From Paracoccaceae bacterium (GTDB taxonomy: Bacteria; Pseudomonadota; Alphaproteobacteria; Rhodobacterales; Rhodobacteraceae), in NCBI GenBank assembly GCA_019090795.1, contig JAHRVG010000069.1, positions 1-37,564 of the forward strand: a stretch of 37,564 bases of DNA, written 5' to 3'. Under the pieces are notes generated by a model. It searched no databases. It had not been told where the DNA came from and worked only from the letters and a program-made list of their open reading frames with translations. Made by a program: the position numbers and the translations under genes. Positions 17,296 to 25,190 of this stretch are shown here, piece after piece; position 1 is the first letter of the stretch; each line of letters opens with the position of its first letter.

Positions 17296-19254
17296 ATGCC
17301 TAAACGACTGATATTATGTGATTGTTCTGGCAGCCAGACGATTGACAAAAAGGCCTTATCGGACAATTGCGGGTTGGCATGTTCGCGGGTTTACTCCGAC
17401 TTATGCACCACAGAAATCGGCGAGGCGGCGCGCGAAATTGGCAAAGGGGATGCCCTGATTGCCTGCCTTCAAGAGCAACAATTGTTTGAAGAAACTGGCG
17501 AGGAAATCGGGACGGCCCCCGCCGGGTTCGTCGATATACGAGACCGCGCCGGATGGTCTGATGATGGCGCAAAAAGCGCTCCTAAAATGGCGGCGCTGAT
17601 CAGTGACAGCCTGCTGAATGCCCCCGCAGCCAAGGCGCTGGATATCTATTCGGAGGGGCGTTGCCTGATCCTTGGCACTGCCGAAATCGCCCTGCCTGCA
17701 GCACAGCAGCTGGCCGAAGTTCTGAGCGTCACAGTCTTGCTGAAAGCCGCGCTGGACCCGCCACTGGATCGCAGTTTCGACGTCGTTGTCGGACAGTTGC
17801 GACAGGCCAGTGGCACGCTCGGAAATTTCAGCCTGAGCATCGACGCCCTGCAACAATTTGCAACGGGCGGGCGCGGCGCACCTGCTTTGAGCGCGCCGCG
17901 CGATAACGCACAATCTGACTGCGATATCATTCTGGATCTGCGCGGCGGCACCGCCTTATTCCCTGCCCCCCAAAAACGCGATGGATACCTGCGTTGTGAC
18001 CCCGGTGATCCCCGTGCCGTAGCAGCCGCAATTTTTGAAGCAGCACAGTTTGTTGGCAGCTTTGAGAAGCCGTTTTACATTCGCCTTGAGGAGCATCTTT
18101 GCGCCCATTCCCGTGCAGAAATCACTGGCTGTTCCAAATGCCTCGACATCTGCCCGACCTCAGCCATTTCACCAAATGGTGAGCATGTTTCAATTGATCC
18201 GGCGATCTGCGCGGGCTGTGGCTCCTGCGCGGCACTTTGCCCCTCAGGTGCGATCACCTATGACGCCCCGCCAACCGCTTTTATCTTCAAACGTATTGAA
18301 AACCTTACAAAAACCTATCTCAAGGCAGGTGGCAAAGCGCCTCGGCTGCTGGTGCATGACAATGACTTCGGCAGCGAAATGATCTCCCTCTCGGCGCGTT
18401 TTGGCAGCGGCTTGCCCAGCAATGTGATCCCGATGGAAATCAACGCCCTTTCCAGTTTTGGTCATGCAGAAATGCTGGCAGCCCTAGCCTGCGGTTTCAC
18501 ACAAGTAGACATATTGTTAAGTCCGAAAACCGAACGCGAAACGCTGGAAAACGAAAGCGCCCTTGCAATGGCAATTTCAGGCGATGGACGGATTCGTCTG
18601 CTGGATATTGGCGACCCTGATGCACTGTCGCAAATGCTGTTTGATCACACGGAAATACCGCGCAAGATCGAACCAATTCTGCCCATCGGCAACCGCCGTC
18701 AAATTGCCAGATTGGCGGCAATTTCCCTAAACGACACACGCGATGCCCCCCTCCCCTTGCCTGCAAATGCCCCTTACGGCGCTGTCATTGTCGACACGGA
18801 TGCCTGCACTCTCTGCCTGTCCTGCGCAGCACTTTGCCCCACCGGCGCACTGGCGGATAACCCCGACAAACCGCAACTGCGTTTCACCGAGGATGCCTGT
18901 TTACAATGTGGACTTTGCACCCGCGTTTGCCCGGAAAATGCCATCACCCTGAAACCACAATTCGATTTATCGGATCAGGTATTTCACCAGCAAGTCATGC
19001 ATGAGGAAGAACCCTTTGCCTGCATCGAGTGCGGTGCCTTGTTTGGGGTGAAATCCACAGTCGACAAAATCACCGAAAAACTGGCAGGCAAGCACCCGAT
19101 GTTCGCCACCAGCGATGCCGCCAAAATGATCCAGATGTGCGACCATTGCCGCGTTGCTGCACAATACAAAGTCTCTGACAACCCGTTTCAGGGTGGAGAG
19201 CGCCCGCGCGTTGTGACGACCGAAGATTATTTTGGCAAACGCAAGGATCACTGA
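17296..19254 (+). CDS. Large multi-cluster 4Fe-4S protein of the formate dehydrogenase island
   Basis: The 652-residue soluble protein has a modular layout. The N-terminus carries C8, C10, C25, C29 and C37. Two [4Fe-4S] motifs occur at 279-286 (CSKCLDIC, with C269 or the following Cys-Pro group) and 305-315 (CAGCGSCAALC), then two more at 504-514 (CTLCLSCAALC) and 535-545 (CLQCGLCTRVC). Between the pairs, residues about 348-410 form a domain that recalls the MvhD/HdrA-associated fold but lacks its cysteines. The C-terminus has two CxxC pairs (C576/C579 and C615/C618) that could bind zinc or a cluster. No signal peptide is seen, so it acts in the cytoplasm. Its role is unknown; a redox donor to a maturation or reductase system is likely. 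Confidence 0.85.
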   Translation: MPKRLILCDCSGSQTIDKKALSDNCGLACSRVYSDLCTTEIGEAAREIGKGDALIACLQEQQLFEETGEEIGTAPAGFVDIRDRAGWSDDGAKSAPKMAALISDSLLNAPAAKALDIYSEGRCLILGTAEIALPAAQQLAEVLSVTVLLKAALDPPLDRSFDVVVGQLRQASGTLGNFSLSIDALQQFATGGRGAPALSAPRDNAQSDCDIILDLRGGTALFPAPQKRDGYLRCDPGDPRAVAAAIFEAAQFVGSFEKPFYIRLEEHLCAHSRAEITGCSKCLDICPTSAISPNGEHVSIDPAICAGCGSCAALCPSGAITYDAPPTAFIFKRIENLTKTYLKAGGKAPRLLVHDNDFGSEMISLSARFGSGLPSNVIPMEINALSSFGHAEMLAALACGFTQVDILLSPKTERETLENESALAMAISGDGRIRLLDIGDPDALSQMLFDHTEIPRKIEPILPIGNRRQIARLAAISLNDTRDAPLPLPANAPYGAVIVDTDACTLCLSCAALCPTGALADNPDKPQLRFTEDACLQCGLCTRVCPENAITLKPQFDLSDQVFHQQVMHEEEPFACIECGALFGVKSTVDKITEKLAGKHPMFATSDAAKMIQMCDHCRVAAQYKVSDNPFQGGERPRVVTTEDYFGKRKDH

Positions 19255-19988
19255 TGCACAATCGGTGCCCCCAGATCAGCGGGTTCAATCGTCGCTACAA
19301 AAGCGAGGATGGAATCGAGTTCATCAACGCTGATTTCCAGCGGCACGATCATAGGCGGCAGGTGATCCGCAAAGGCTGGGGTAACACCGGTAATCTGGGT
19401 GAACGACGGATGCGGGCGCAGGGTAAAGAACGCCTCGAAGCGATGCTGCCAATCGGGAAACGTGCGCATCAGGGCAAAGGACGGCGTCGAGCCAACGCCA
19501 TTCATCCGGTTCTTGGGACCAATCACATGGCAACGCCCGCAATTTCGAAACGACAAGGCCTCACCGGCGACAATATCTCCAGTAAACGTGACCTCCGGTA
19601 CCACTTTGGCAAGGTTCGCGGCCCCGGTGAACACCTGCACCCCCTCGTGCCTGAAAGCCGTAATCGTACGCTGGCCGATTTCAGAGCCAAGCCAATCCAC
19701 AAGGCGCGCAGCCTTTGGCCCCTCAACCATTTTTTTGACATAGAAAACCTGATCACCGCGCAAAATGACCGGCAGGCCATCGCCCGACCCGAGGCGCACA
19801 TCCGCTTCGCTCGCCTTGACCAGATCAATACCCACCGCAGTTTTCAGCGAAAAACGGGGCAGCAAATACTTCATCAAACCGCTTTCAACCAACACGGGAG
19901 CAACCGCCAGACGCAGTTTTCGATCTTGCGCAACCGCGCCACCAGCCCAGACGAAAGCCAGCAAAAGAGGCACTATCCAGCGTTTCAT
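19248..19988 (-). CDS. Shortened TupA-like binding domain fused to cytochrome c
   Basis: A 246-residue periplasmic protein with a signal peptide (about 1-21, ending AVA-Q). Residues about 24-80 resemble the start of TupA, the tungstate-binding protein encoded at 22552 (compare LRLAVAPVLVESGLMKYLLP with IRLAVTTSFHNSGLSDVLLP). Residues about 90-125 (GPKAARLVDWLGSEIGQRTITAF...VFTG) resemble the last helices of such binding proteins; the middle of the fold is missing. A cytochrome c follows: CGRCH near residue 149 and a candidate Met ligand in PPMIVPLEIS, then a helix typical of the cytochrome c end. It is convergent with the ferredoxin gene (7-bp overlap). Heme binding is clear. Loss of tungstate binding is likely because TTS...NSG is not kept. 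Function is unknown. Confidence 0.85.
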   Translation of the reverse strand: MKRWIVPLLLAFVWAGGAVAQDRKLRLAVAPVLVESGLMKYLLPRFSLKTAVGIDLVKASEADVRLGSGDGLPVILRGDQVFYVKKMVEGPKAARLVDWLGSEIGQRTITAFRHEGVQVFTGAANLAKVVPEVTFTGDIVAGEALSFRNCGRCHVIGPKNRMNGVGSTPSFALMRTFPDWQHRFEAFFTLRPHPSFTQITGVTPAFADHLPPMIVPLEISVDELDSILAFVATIEPADLGAPIVHQ

Positions 19989-20061
19989 TTCCCACCCTTT
20001 GTTGTTTCAGCAAACCTAAAGGGCTGGCAATTCCCCCGTCAATCCCTTTGAAAGGAAGATC

Positions 20062-20262
20062 ATGAGTGAAGACTTTAACATGAGCATGCGCAAGTTTCTC
20101 AAACAGGTGGGTGTCACCTCGCAGCAAGCCATTGAGGGTGCGATGCGGGACGCCGGAACCGACGCTACCACTGGCAAGCAATATGAGGCCAAAGTGGTAC
20201 TAACCATTGACGGGATCGCGCTTGAACATATTGTAAGCGGCAAAATCAGTGGAATGGAATAA
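20062..20262 (+). CDS. DUF6494-like small protein
   Basis: This 66-residue protein (MSEDFNMSMRKFLKQVGVTSQQAIEGAMRDAGTD...) has an N-terminal helical part and a short strand-rich C-terminus (AKVVLTIDGIALEHIVSGKI). It fits the small family DUF6494 found next to ApbC-type ATPases in alphaproteobacteria. AAAGGAAG lies at good distance before ATG 20062. The stop codon is directly followed by the apbC start, so the two are likely translated together and may interact. No function is known. Confidence 0.8.
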   Translation: MSEDFNMSMRKFLKQVGVTSQQAIEGAMRDAGTDATTGKQYEAKVVLTIDGIALEHIVSGKISGME

Positions 20263-21330
20263 ATGACAGTCAGCAGAGCAAACGTATTGGCCGCCTTGGG
20301 CCAGATTACGGATCCCAAAAGCGGCGGCGACATCGTTCAGGCAGGGCTGGTAAAGGCGCTGATGATTGAGGGCGGTGCCGTACGGTTTGTAATCGAGATA
20401 GATCCCGCGGCCAGCACCGTGATGGAACCGGTGCGTGCCGATGCCGAAGCCGCTATCAGGGCGCTCGACGGGGTAGACACCGTCTCTGCCGTGCTGACGG
20501 CGCATAGTGCGACCAAAGCCCCCCCTGACCTGAAATCCCATGGCAAGCCCAAACCACAGGGACCGCAAAAAATCCCCGGCGTCGAGAAAATCATCGCCAT
20601 TGCATCCGGGAAGGGCGGGGTCGGGAAATCCACTGTTTCCGCCAATCTGGCCGTTGCATTGGCCGCCGAGGGCCTGCGCGTTGGCCTGCTGGATGCCGAT
20701 GTATTCGGCCCTTCACAACCCCGCATGATGGGGGTGTCCGGAAGGCCGTCATCGCCAGACGGAAAAACCATTTTACCGCTGCGAAATCATGGTGTTACCG
20801 TCATGTCCATGGGCCTGATGACCCGCGAGGACGAGGCCGTTGTCTGGCGCGGACCAATGTTGATGGGGGCTTTGCAGCAAATGCTAAATCAGGTGCAGTG
20901 GGGTGCTTTGGATGTACTTCTTGTAGATCTGCCGCCGGGCACTGGTGATGTGCAAATGACGCTGGCGCAAAAGGCCGAGGTAGACGGCGCAATCATCGTT
21001 TCCACGCCACAGGACGTGGCGCTGATTGATGCGCGCAAAGGCATTGATATGTTCCGAAAACTGGGTACGCCGATCCTAGGGATGATCGAAAATATGTCTA
21101 CACACATCTGTTCCAATTGCGGTCATGAGGAGCACACTTTTGGCCATGGCGGCGTTGCAGCCGAAGCCGCAAAAATGGAGGTGCCGCTGCTTGCCGAGCT
21201 GCCGTTGCACGTGGATATTCGTCTTGCAGCCGACGGCGGAGCACCGATTGTTGTGTCCAAACCGGATTCCGCCCAAGCACAATCGTTTCGCAGCTTGGCG
21301 CGCCGCCTGATCAATGATGGCATCCTATGA
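20263..21330 (+). CDS. apbC: ApbC/Mrp-type P-loop ATPase (iron-sulfur cluster carrier)
   Basis: The 355-residue protein has an N-terminal MIP18/DUF59-like domain (about 5-80), a linker rich in Lys and Pro, and a deviant Walker A P-loop GKGGVGKST (116-124) of the Mrp/NBP35 family. Other nucleotide-binding segments (LLDADVFGPSQ, DLPPGTGDVQMTL) follow. The C-terminal CSNCGHEE motif carries the two cysteines that hold a bridging [4Fe-4S] cluster between subunits. Family members assemble or transfer iron-sulfur clusters. Placement between fdh-linked genes suggests that it serves the several iron-sulfur proteins of the island, but it could be the general housekeeping copy. It overlaps the next gene by 4 bp. 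Confidence 0.93.
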   Translation: MTVSRANVLAALGQITDPKSGGDIVQAGLVKALMIEGGAVRFVIEIDPAASTVMEPVRADAEAAIRALDGVDTVSAVLTAHSATKAPPDLKSHGKPKPQGPQKIPGVEKIIAIASGKGGVGKSTVSANLAVALAAEGLRVGLLDADVFGPSQPRMMGVSGRPSSPDGKTILPLRNHGVTVMSMGLMTREDEAVVWRGPMLMGALQQMLNQVQWGALDVLLVDLPPGTGDVQMTLAQKAEVDGAIIVSTPQDVALIDARKGIDMFRKLGTPILGMIENMSTHICSNCGHEEHTFGHGGVAAEAAKMEVPLLAELPLHVDIRLAADGGAPIVVSKPDSAQAQSFRSLARRLINDGIL

Positions 21331-22046
21331 CCGACACCCCTTTTGACACCGCCGAACCGCTAAGCTTACCCCCCCTGTTTCAGGGGCAGGCGGTAAGTGG
21401 AGCAACCGACCCGTTTGAAAAGGCTTGCGCGCTGGCAGCTTTGGGTTGTAATTCAGGCATGCTGGTCCACAGCGTCACCCCCGACCGGCTGCGCGCCGCC
21501 ATCGTATTTGCGCCGGAAATCCCGCTAGAGCAGGCGATGGCGATGTTTTGCACTTGCGGTGTCGGCTTTCAAAATGCGCTTGGTGCGCTGGCGCCGCCAG
21601 AGGTAGCGGTGTATCTGAAATGGCAGGGCGATATCGTGATTAACGGCGGCACTTCGGGTCGTATTCGGGCGGCGGCTTCTAGCACTGATCCTGCCGCTGA
21701 ACCGGATTGGCTGGTGATCGGGCTGGATTTATTATTGTTACCGGAAACCGAGGCTGATGCGGGAGAAACACCGGATCAAACCTCGCTTTATCAGGAGGGC
21801 TGCGGTGATATTTCCCCACTGCGCCTGTTAGAAAGCTGGGCACGCCACACGCTGGTCTGGGTGAACCGTTTTGGCGACGATGGCGCGACACCGCTGCACA
21901 CGGAATGGCGCGGAATTGCCCATGGCATCGGCCAAGAGACCCCTGCAGGCACCTTCATGGGCGTTGACGAAAACTTTGGCATGTTGCTGCGGCAGGGCGA
22001 AAACACCCGCCTAATCCCGCTCACCTCCCTTTTGGAAAACGGATGA
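21327..22046 (+). CDS. Biotin/lipoate ligase-family protein
   Basis: A 239-residue protein of the biotin/lipoate A/B protein ligase fold. Residues about 10-130 show the shortened ligase core (LPPLFQGQAVSGATDPFEKACALAALGC... and VYLKWQGDIVINGGTSGRIRAA, where the GRIRAA segment replaces the substrate lysine region of standard ligases). A C-terminal domain (about 175-239, WRGIAHGIGQ...GTFMGVDENFGMLLR) matches the DUF4444 type. The classical GRGRxGR motif of BirA is not kept, so normal biotin ligation is doubtful. It overlaps apbC by 4 bp and is followed 4 bp later by the DUF6505-like gene. Its part in the formate dehydrogenase island is unknown. Confidence 0.78.
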   Translation: MTDTPFDTAEPLSLPPLFQGQAVSGATDPFEKACALAALGCNSGMLVHSVTPDRLRAAIVFAPEIPLEQAMAMFCTCGVGFQNALGALAPPEVAVYLKWQGDIVINGGTSGRIRAAASSTDPAAEPDWLVIGLDLLLLPETEADAGETPDQTSLYQEGCGDISPLRLLESWARHTLVWVNRFGDDGATPLHTEWRGIAHGIGQETPAGTFMGVDENFGMLLRQGENTRLIPLTSLLENG

Positions 22047-22050
22047 CCCT

Positions 22051-22530
22051 ATGAAACTGGCCCGCGCAATCCACTTCGACGAAAGCGACACGCAAGTGTT
22101 TCACAAACCTGCGCGCACGGGCGAGTGGGCAATCAGCGGTGGTTTTGAATTTTCGAACTGGGCAGAAGCCGACCTGAATGGCAAAGCCCGCCAAGCCTTC
22201 GCCAATGGCTGGCTAGGAGTGGAAACCTTTGGCCGCGTGACCTTTGTCGCAGCGACCCAGATAGAGCCTGCCGAGCTGGAGGTACTGGCCGACACATTGG
22301 CCCAGCATTTCGTGACCATCTACGGCGCGCCCTCCCTGGAACAGGCGCGGGTGGTGGCGTTGGATGAACTGAAGCACATGGTGGAACTGTGCGATGAGCA
22401 GGACGCCAACACCCTGTTGGCCGTACAGCGCGAATTGACCGATGCAGGCGTTAAGGAATCCTTTCGCATGATCAAAAGCCCCGATGCCGAACTGGAAATG
22501 CTGGCGGTGCATGCGGATTTGGAAGAATAG
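22051..22530 (+). CDS. DUF6505-like protein
   Basis: This 159-residue soluble acidic protein starts MKLARAIHFDESDTQVFHKPARTGEWAISGGFEFSNW. It matches what I know of DUF6505, found in Rhodobacterales beside the ligase-family gene. The second half is helical (LDELKHMVELCDEQDANTLLAVQRELTDAGVKESF). No catalytic motif, signal or membrane segment is visible. It is the last gene of the plus-strand group and converges with tupA. The family assignment is from memory and moderately sure; function is unknown. Confidence 0.72.
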   Translation: MKLARAIHFDESDTQVFHKPARTGEWAISGGFEFSNWAEADLNGKARQAFANGWLGVETFGRVTFVAATQIEPAELEVLADTLAQHFVTIYGAPSLEQARVVALDELKHMVELCDEQDANTLLAVQRELTDAGVKESFRMIKSPDAELEMLAVHADLEE

Positions 22531-22551
22531 GAACCCTAAAAGGGAAACACT

Positions 22552-23361
22552 TTACTTGGCGTTAAAGGTAAAAAGCAACTCACCGCCTATTTTGTAGTCA
22601 GAAATCAGCTTTTCCGCCTTTGGACCCGCCAACCAGTTCTCCAGCTTCACCGCCAATTCCTTTTTCACATGCGGGTGCAGCTCTGGGTTCACCGGCAGAT
22701 AGGCGTATTGATTGAACAGCACTGGATCACCGGAAAACAGCAATGTCAGATCTCCCTTGTTGCCGAATTTCAGCCAGCTGGCGCGATCTGCCATAATGTA
22801 GGCATTCATACCGCTAGCGGTGTTGAGCGATGCCCCCATTCCCGCACCAACCGCGCGATACCACCCTTGTGTCGGCACATCCCCAACACCCTTTACGCCC
22901 TGCCAAAGCATCGCCTCTTTCTTGTGCGTGCCACTATCATCACCCCGGCTTACAAACGAGGCCTTGGCCCCAGCAATTTTCTGTAACGCCTCAACGGCTG
23001 TTTTTACGCCCGCAATGCCCGCCGGATCAGCACTTGGGCCGATCAGTACAAAATCGTTAAACATGATTTCCCGGCGATGAGTACCGAAACCACCCTCCAG
23101 AAACGCCAGTTCTGCCTTGCGAGAATGCACCAATATCGCATCCACATCCCCAGCCTTGCCCAGACGCAGCGCCTGTCCAGTACCCACTACCAGCAGCTTC
23201 ACCTCCAGATCAAGGTCGGCCTTGATCTCGGGCAGCAAAACATCAGACAGGCCAGAATTGTGGAACGAGGTCGTCACCGCCAGTCTGATGTCGTCGGCCA
23301 TAGCGATCTGGCCGTACACAAGGATCGCCAAAACGGCGGCGAGAGTTTTTTTCAGGTTCAT
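22552..23361 (-). CDS. tupA: Tungstate ABC transporter substrate-binding protein
   Basis: The 269-residue periplasmic protein has a signal peptide (about 1-22, ending AMA-D). Tungstate-binding TupA features are visible: TTSFHNSGLSDVLLP (residues about 29-43, normally TTS-T-x-x-SGL), VGTGQALRLGKAGDVDAILVHS, FNDFVLIGP and FVSRGDDSGTHKKE, the segments that surround the oxyanion. TupA binds tungstate with high selectivity over molybdate; the same fold serves WtpA and ModA, so molybdate cannot be excluded from sequence alone. The start overlaps the tupC stop by 4 bp. The gene order tupB-tupC-tupA in one direction forms a complete importer. Confidence 0.93.
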   Translation of the reverse strand: MNLKKTLAAVLAILVYGQIAMADDIRLAVTTSFHNSGLSDVLLPEIKADLDLEVKLLVVGTGQALRLGKAGDVDAILVHSRKAELAFLEGGFGTHRREIMFNDFVLIGPSADPAGIAGVKTAVEALQKIAGAKASFVSRGDDSGTHKKEAMLWQGVKGVGDVPTQGWYRAVGAGMGASLNTASGMNAYIMADRASWLKFGNKGDLTLLFSGDPVLFNQYAYLPVNPELHPHVKKELAVKLENWLAGPKAEKLISDYKIGGELLFTFNAK

Positions 23362-24158
23362 TCAACAATGTCTCCGCTGATAAACGCCGCCGCTTGCGGT
23401 GTTGTCGGCCCGCTAAAAAAGGCAGTCGCGGGGCCGGTTTCATGAACGCAGCCTCCATACATAAACACAACATCGCTGGCCAGACGTCGCGCCTGCCCCA
23501 TGTCATGCGTTGCCATGACAAGGCGGGTTCCCTCCGCCTGCGCTTGGCGTAATATGGTTTCGATTTCGCGGGTGGCACGGCCATCTAGGTTGGCACAAGG
23601 TTCATCCAGAAACAATATATCCGGCCCACTGATCAGGGCGCGCGCCAGTGACAGCTTTTGTTTTTCCCCCCCTGACAAAACCGGAGCCGGACGATCCAGC
23701 GCATGCCCCAACCCGACCCGTTCAGCCCAATCCGTGGCCTTGGTGCGGGCAGTTTTTTTATCCACCCCGCGCAGACGCAGCGGATAGGCAATGCTGTCGA
23801 CAACAATGCGGCGCATCATGATCGGGGTTTGAAATACATACGACTGGCGCACCCGTGCCTGCGCATCAGGCAAGCCACAGGTAACGGTGCCACCGGAAAT
23901 GCGCTGAAGGCCATGCATTAGCCGCAACAACGTCGTTTTGCCCGACCCATTTGGCCCCATCACAATGGTAAATCCCTGCGGCCCTATGGTCAGGTTAATC
24001 GGCCCGACAATGGTTTTGCCCCGGATTTTCGCGATAGCCCCCGTCAGGGTAAGCGGCAAAATTGTATTGTGCACAGTTTTTTGCGCCGTTTCTGATTGAA
24101 GCAATAAACTGCGTTCCCAGTTGGCTTTCCGCGGGGGAAAAGGTTGGTTTCGTTGCAT
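23358..24158 (-). CDS. tupC: Tungstate ABC transporter ATP-binding protein
   Basis: An ABC ATPase of 266 residues with Walker A GPNGSGKTT (about 72-80), signature LSGGEKQ, Walker B LFLDEP and the switch histidine in MATHD. It powers the TupB permease. The start is uncertain: ATG 24158 gives a 30-residue lead that relatives do not usually have, while GTG 24074 would start at VHNTILPLTLTGA, a typical family N-terminus. The 184-bp gap to tupB is unusually wide for such an operon and holds only a weak inverted repeat (24251-24282). Confidence 0.92.
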   Translation of the reverse strand: MQRNQPFPPRKANWERSLLLQSETAQKTVHNTILPLTLTGAIAKIRGKTIVGPINLTIGPQGFTIVMGPNGSGKTTLLRLMHGLQRISGGTVTCGLPDAQARVRQSYVFQTPIMMRRIVVDSIAYPLRLRGVDKKTARTKATDWAERVGLGHALDRPAPVLSGGEKQKLSLARALISGPDILFLDEPCANLDGRATREIETILRQAQAEGTRLVMATHDMGQARRLASDVVFMYGGCVHETGPATAFFSGPTTPQAAAFISGDIVE

Positions 24159-24342
24159 GTTTGCCGCCCAACACTACGAACGGGATATGGCAAAGCCAAG
24201 TAAAATTATCGCTGCCCCGACTATTAGCAGGCATACCTTTGATAACGGGTCAGACTGTCCCGCCAGATTTTCAATCAGTCTGGAATGGCGTCAAAATGTC
24301 CGGCTGTGGCATTGGCCCATAGCACTGGAAAACCGAATCACT

Positions 24343-25047
24343 TTACCAAACGCTGGCCCGTTCGGTTCGTGACAGACTGTGAATTGTCAGGTTCACCAGC
24401 ACCGCCAGCGCGATCAAAACAAACCCCAATCCCATGGCAAAGGCAAAGTTACCCTTGCCGGTTTCCAGCGAAATCGCGGTGGTCAGCACACGGGTGGAAT
24501 GGTCGATATTGCCCCCCACAATCATGATTGCACCCACCTCTCCGATGCCTCGACCAAAGCCTGCCAGCATCGCCGTCAGCAGCGCGCGCCGTCCGTCCCA
24601 CAGCAGCGCCGCAATACGCTGGCGGCGGGTCGCACTCAGTGAGATTAGCAGATCATGGTATTCCGCCCATAAATCACGGATGGTCTGGTGCGAAATAGAG
24701 GCAATCAGCGGTGTAATAATGATTACTTGCGCAATTATCATCGCCGTTGGCGTAAACAGTAAGTCCAGCACGCCAAACGGCCCGGCACGCGACAACAGCA
24801 TGTAAACGACCAACCCGACCACCACGGGCGGCAAGCCCATCAGCGCATTCAACACAGCGATTGTATGACGGCGGAAGCGAAACCGGTTCACCACCAGCCA
24901 TGCCCCCAGCGGCAAACCAATAGCCGAGGCGATGACAACCGCGCTCAGCGTAACCCGCAGGGAAAGGGCAACGATTTCCAGCAAATCGGGATCCAGCGAA
25001 AAGATCAGACGCCCAGCCTCGGCCAAACCTTGGGTGATTTCATTCAT
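24343..25047 (-). CDS. tupB: Tungstate ABC transporter permease
   Basis: A membrane protein of 234 residues with about five to six hydrophobic helices (for example 20-45, 60-80, 90-110, 185-205). The EAA-type cytoplasmic loop (EYHDLLISLSATRRQRIAALLWDGRRALLTAMLAGFGRGIGEVGAIMIVGGN) couples to TupC. The pattern and length fit TupB. ATG 25047 is preferred over a TTG 12 bp upstream because MNEITQGLAEAGRLIF is the usual start region. It is the first gene of the operon; upstream lies a perfect inverted repeat at 25103-25121. Confidence 0.92.
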   Translation of the reverse strand: MNEITQGLAEAGRLIFSLDPDLLEIVALSLRVTLSAVVIASAIGLPLGAWLVVNRFRFRRHTIAVLNALMGLPPVVVGLVVYMLLSRAGPFGVLDLLFTPTAMIIAQVIIITPLIASISHQTIRDLWAEYHDLLISLSATRRQRIAALLWDGRRALLTAMLAGFGRGIGEVGAIMIVGGNIDHSTRVLTTAISLETGKGNFAFAMGLGFVLIALAVLVNLTIHSLSRTERASVW

Positions 25048-25102
25048 GGGCGGGCACAATCAAACAGCGGTGGATTATCAAAGGTCATTACAACAGATTA
25101 TC

Positions 25103-25121
25103 GAGTTGCCTTTCGCAACTC
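25103..25121. promoter_or_regulatory. Inverted repeat in the tupB/MFS divergent region
   Basis: GAGTTGC and GCAACTC are perfect 7-bp arms around CTTTC. The element lies 56 bp before tupB and 69 bp before the MFS gene, between divergent genes, so a terminator makes no sense there. It may be the operator of a tungstate/molybdate or other regulator. It does not match the classical ModE site. No regulator gene is adjacent. Confidence 0.45.
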
Positions 25122-25190
25122 AATATTTTGTTTCCACCCAAAGCAATCACAGTCCTTTCAATTGAGCCAAGCCTGTCCTAGACCTGCGTC

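Noticed and set aside
24251-24282. Inverted repeat CAGACTG/CAGTCTG between tupB and tupC
   Set aside because: A 7-bp stem with an 18-base loop and no T-tract is too weak to call a terminator or operator.
25048-25190. Moco/Tuco riboswitch before tupB
   Set aside because: The 143-bp space shows only one simple inverted repeat and not the multi-stem structure of that RNA family.
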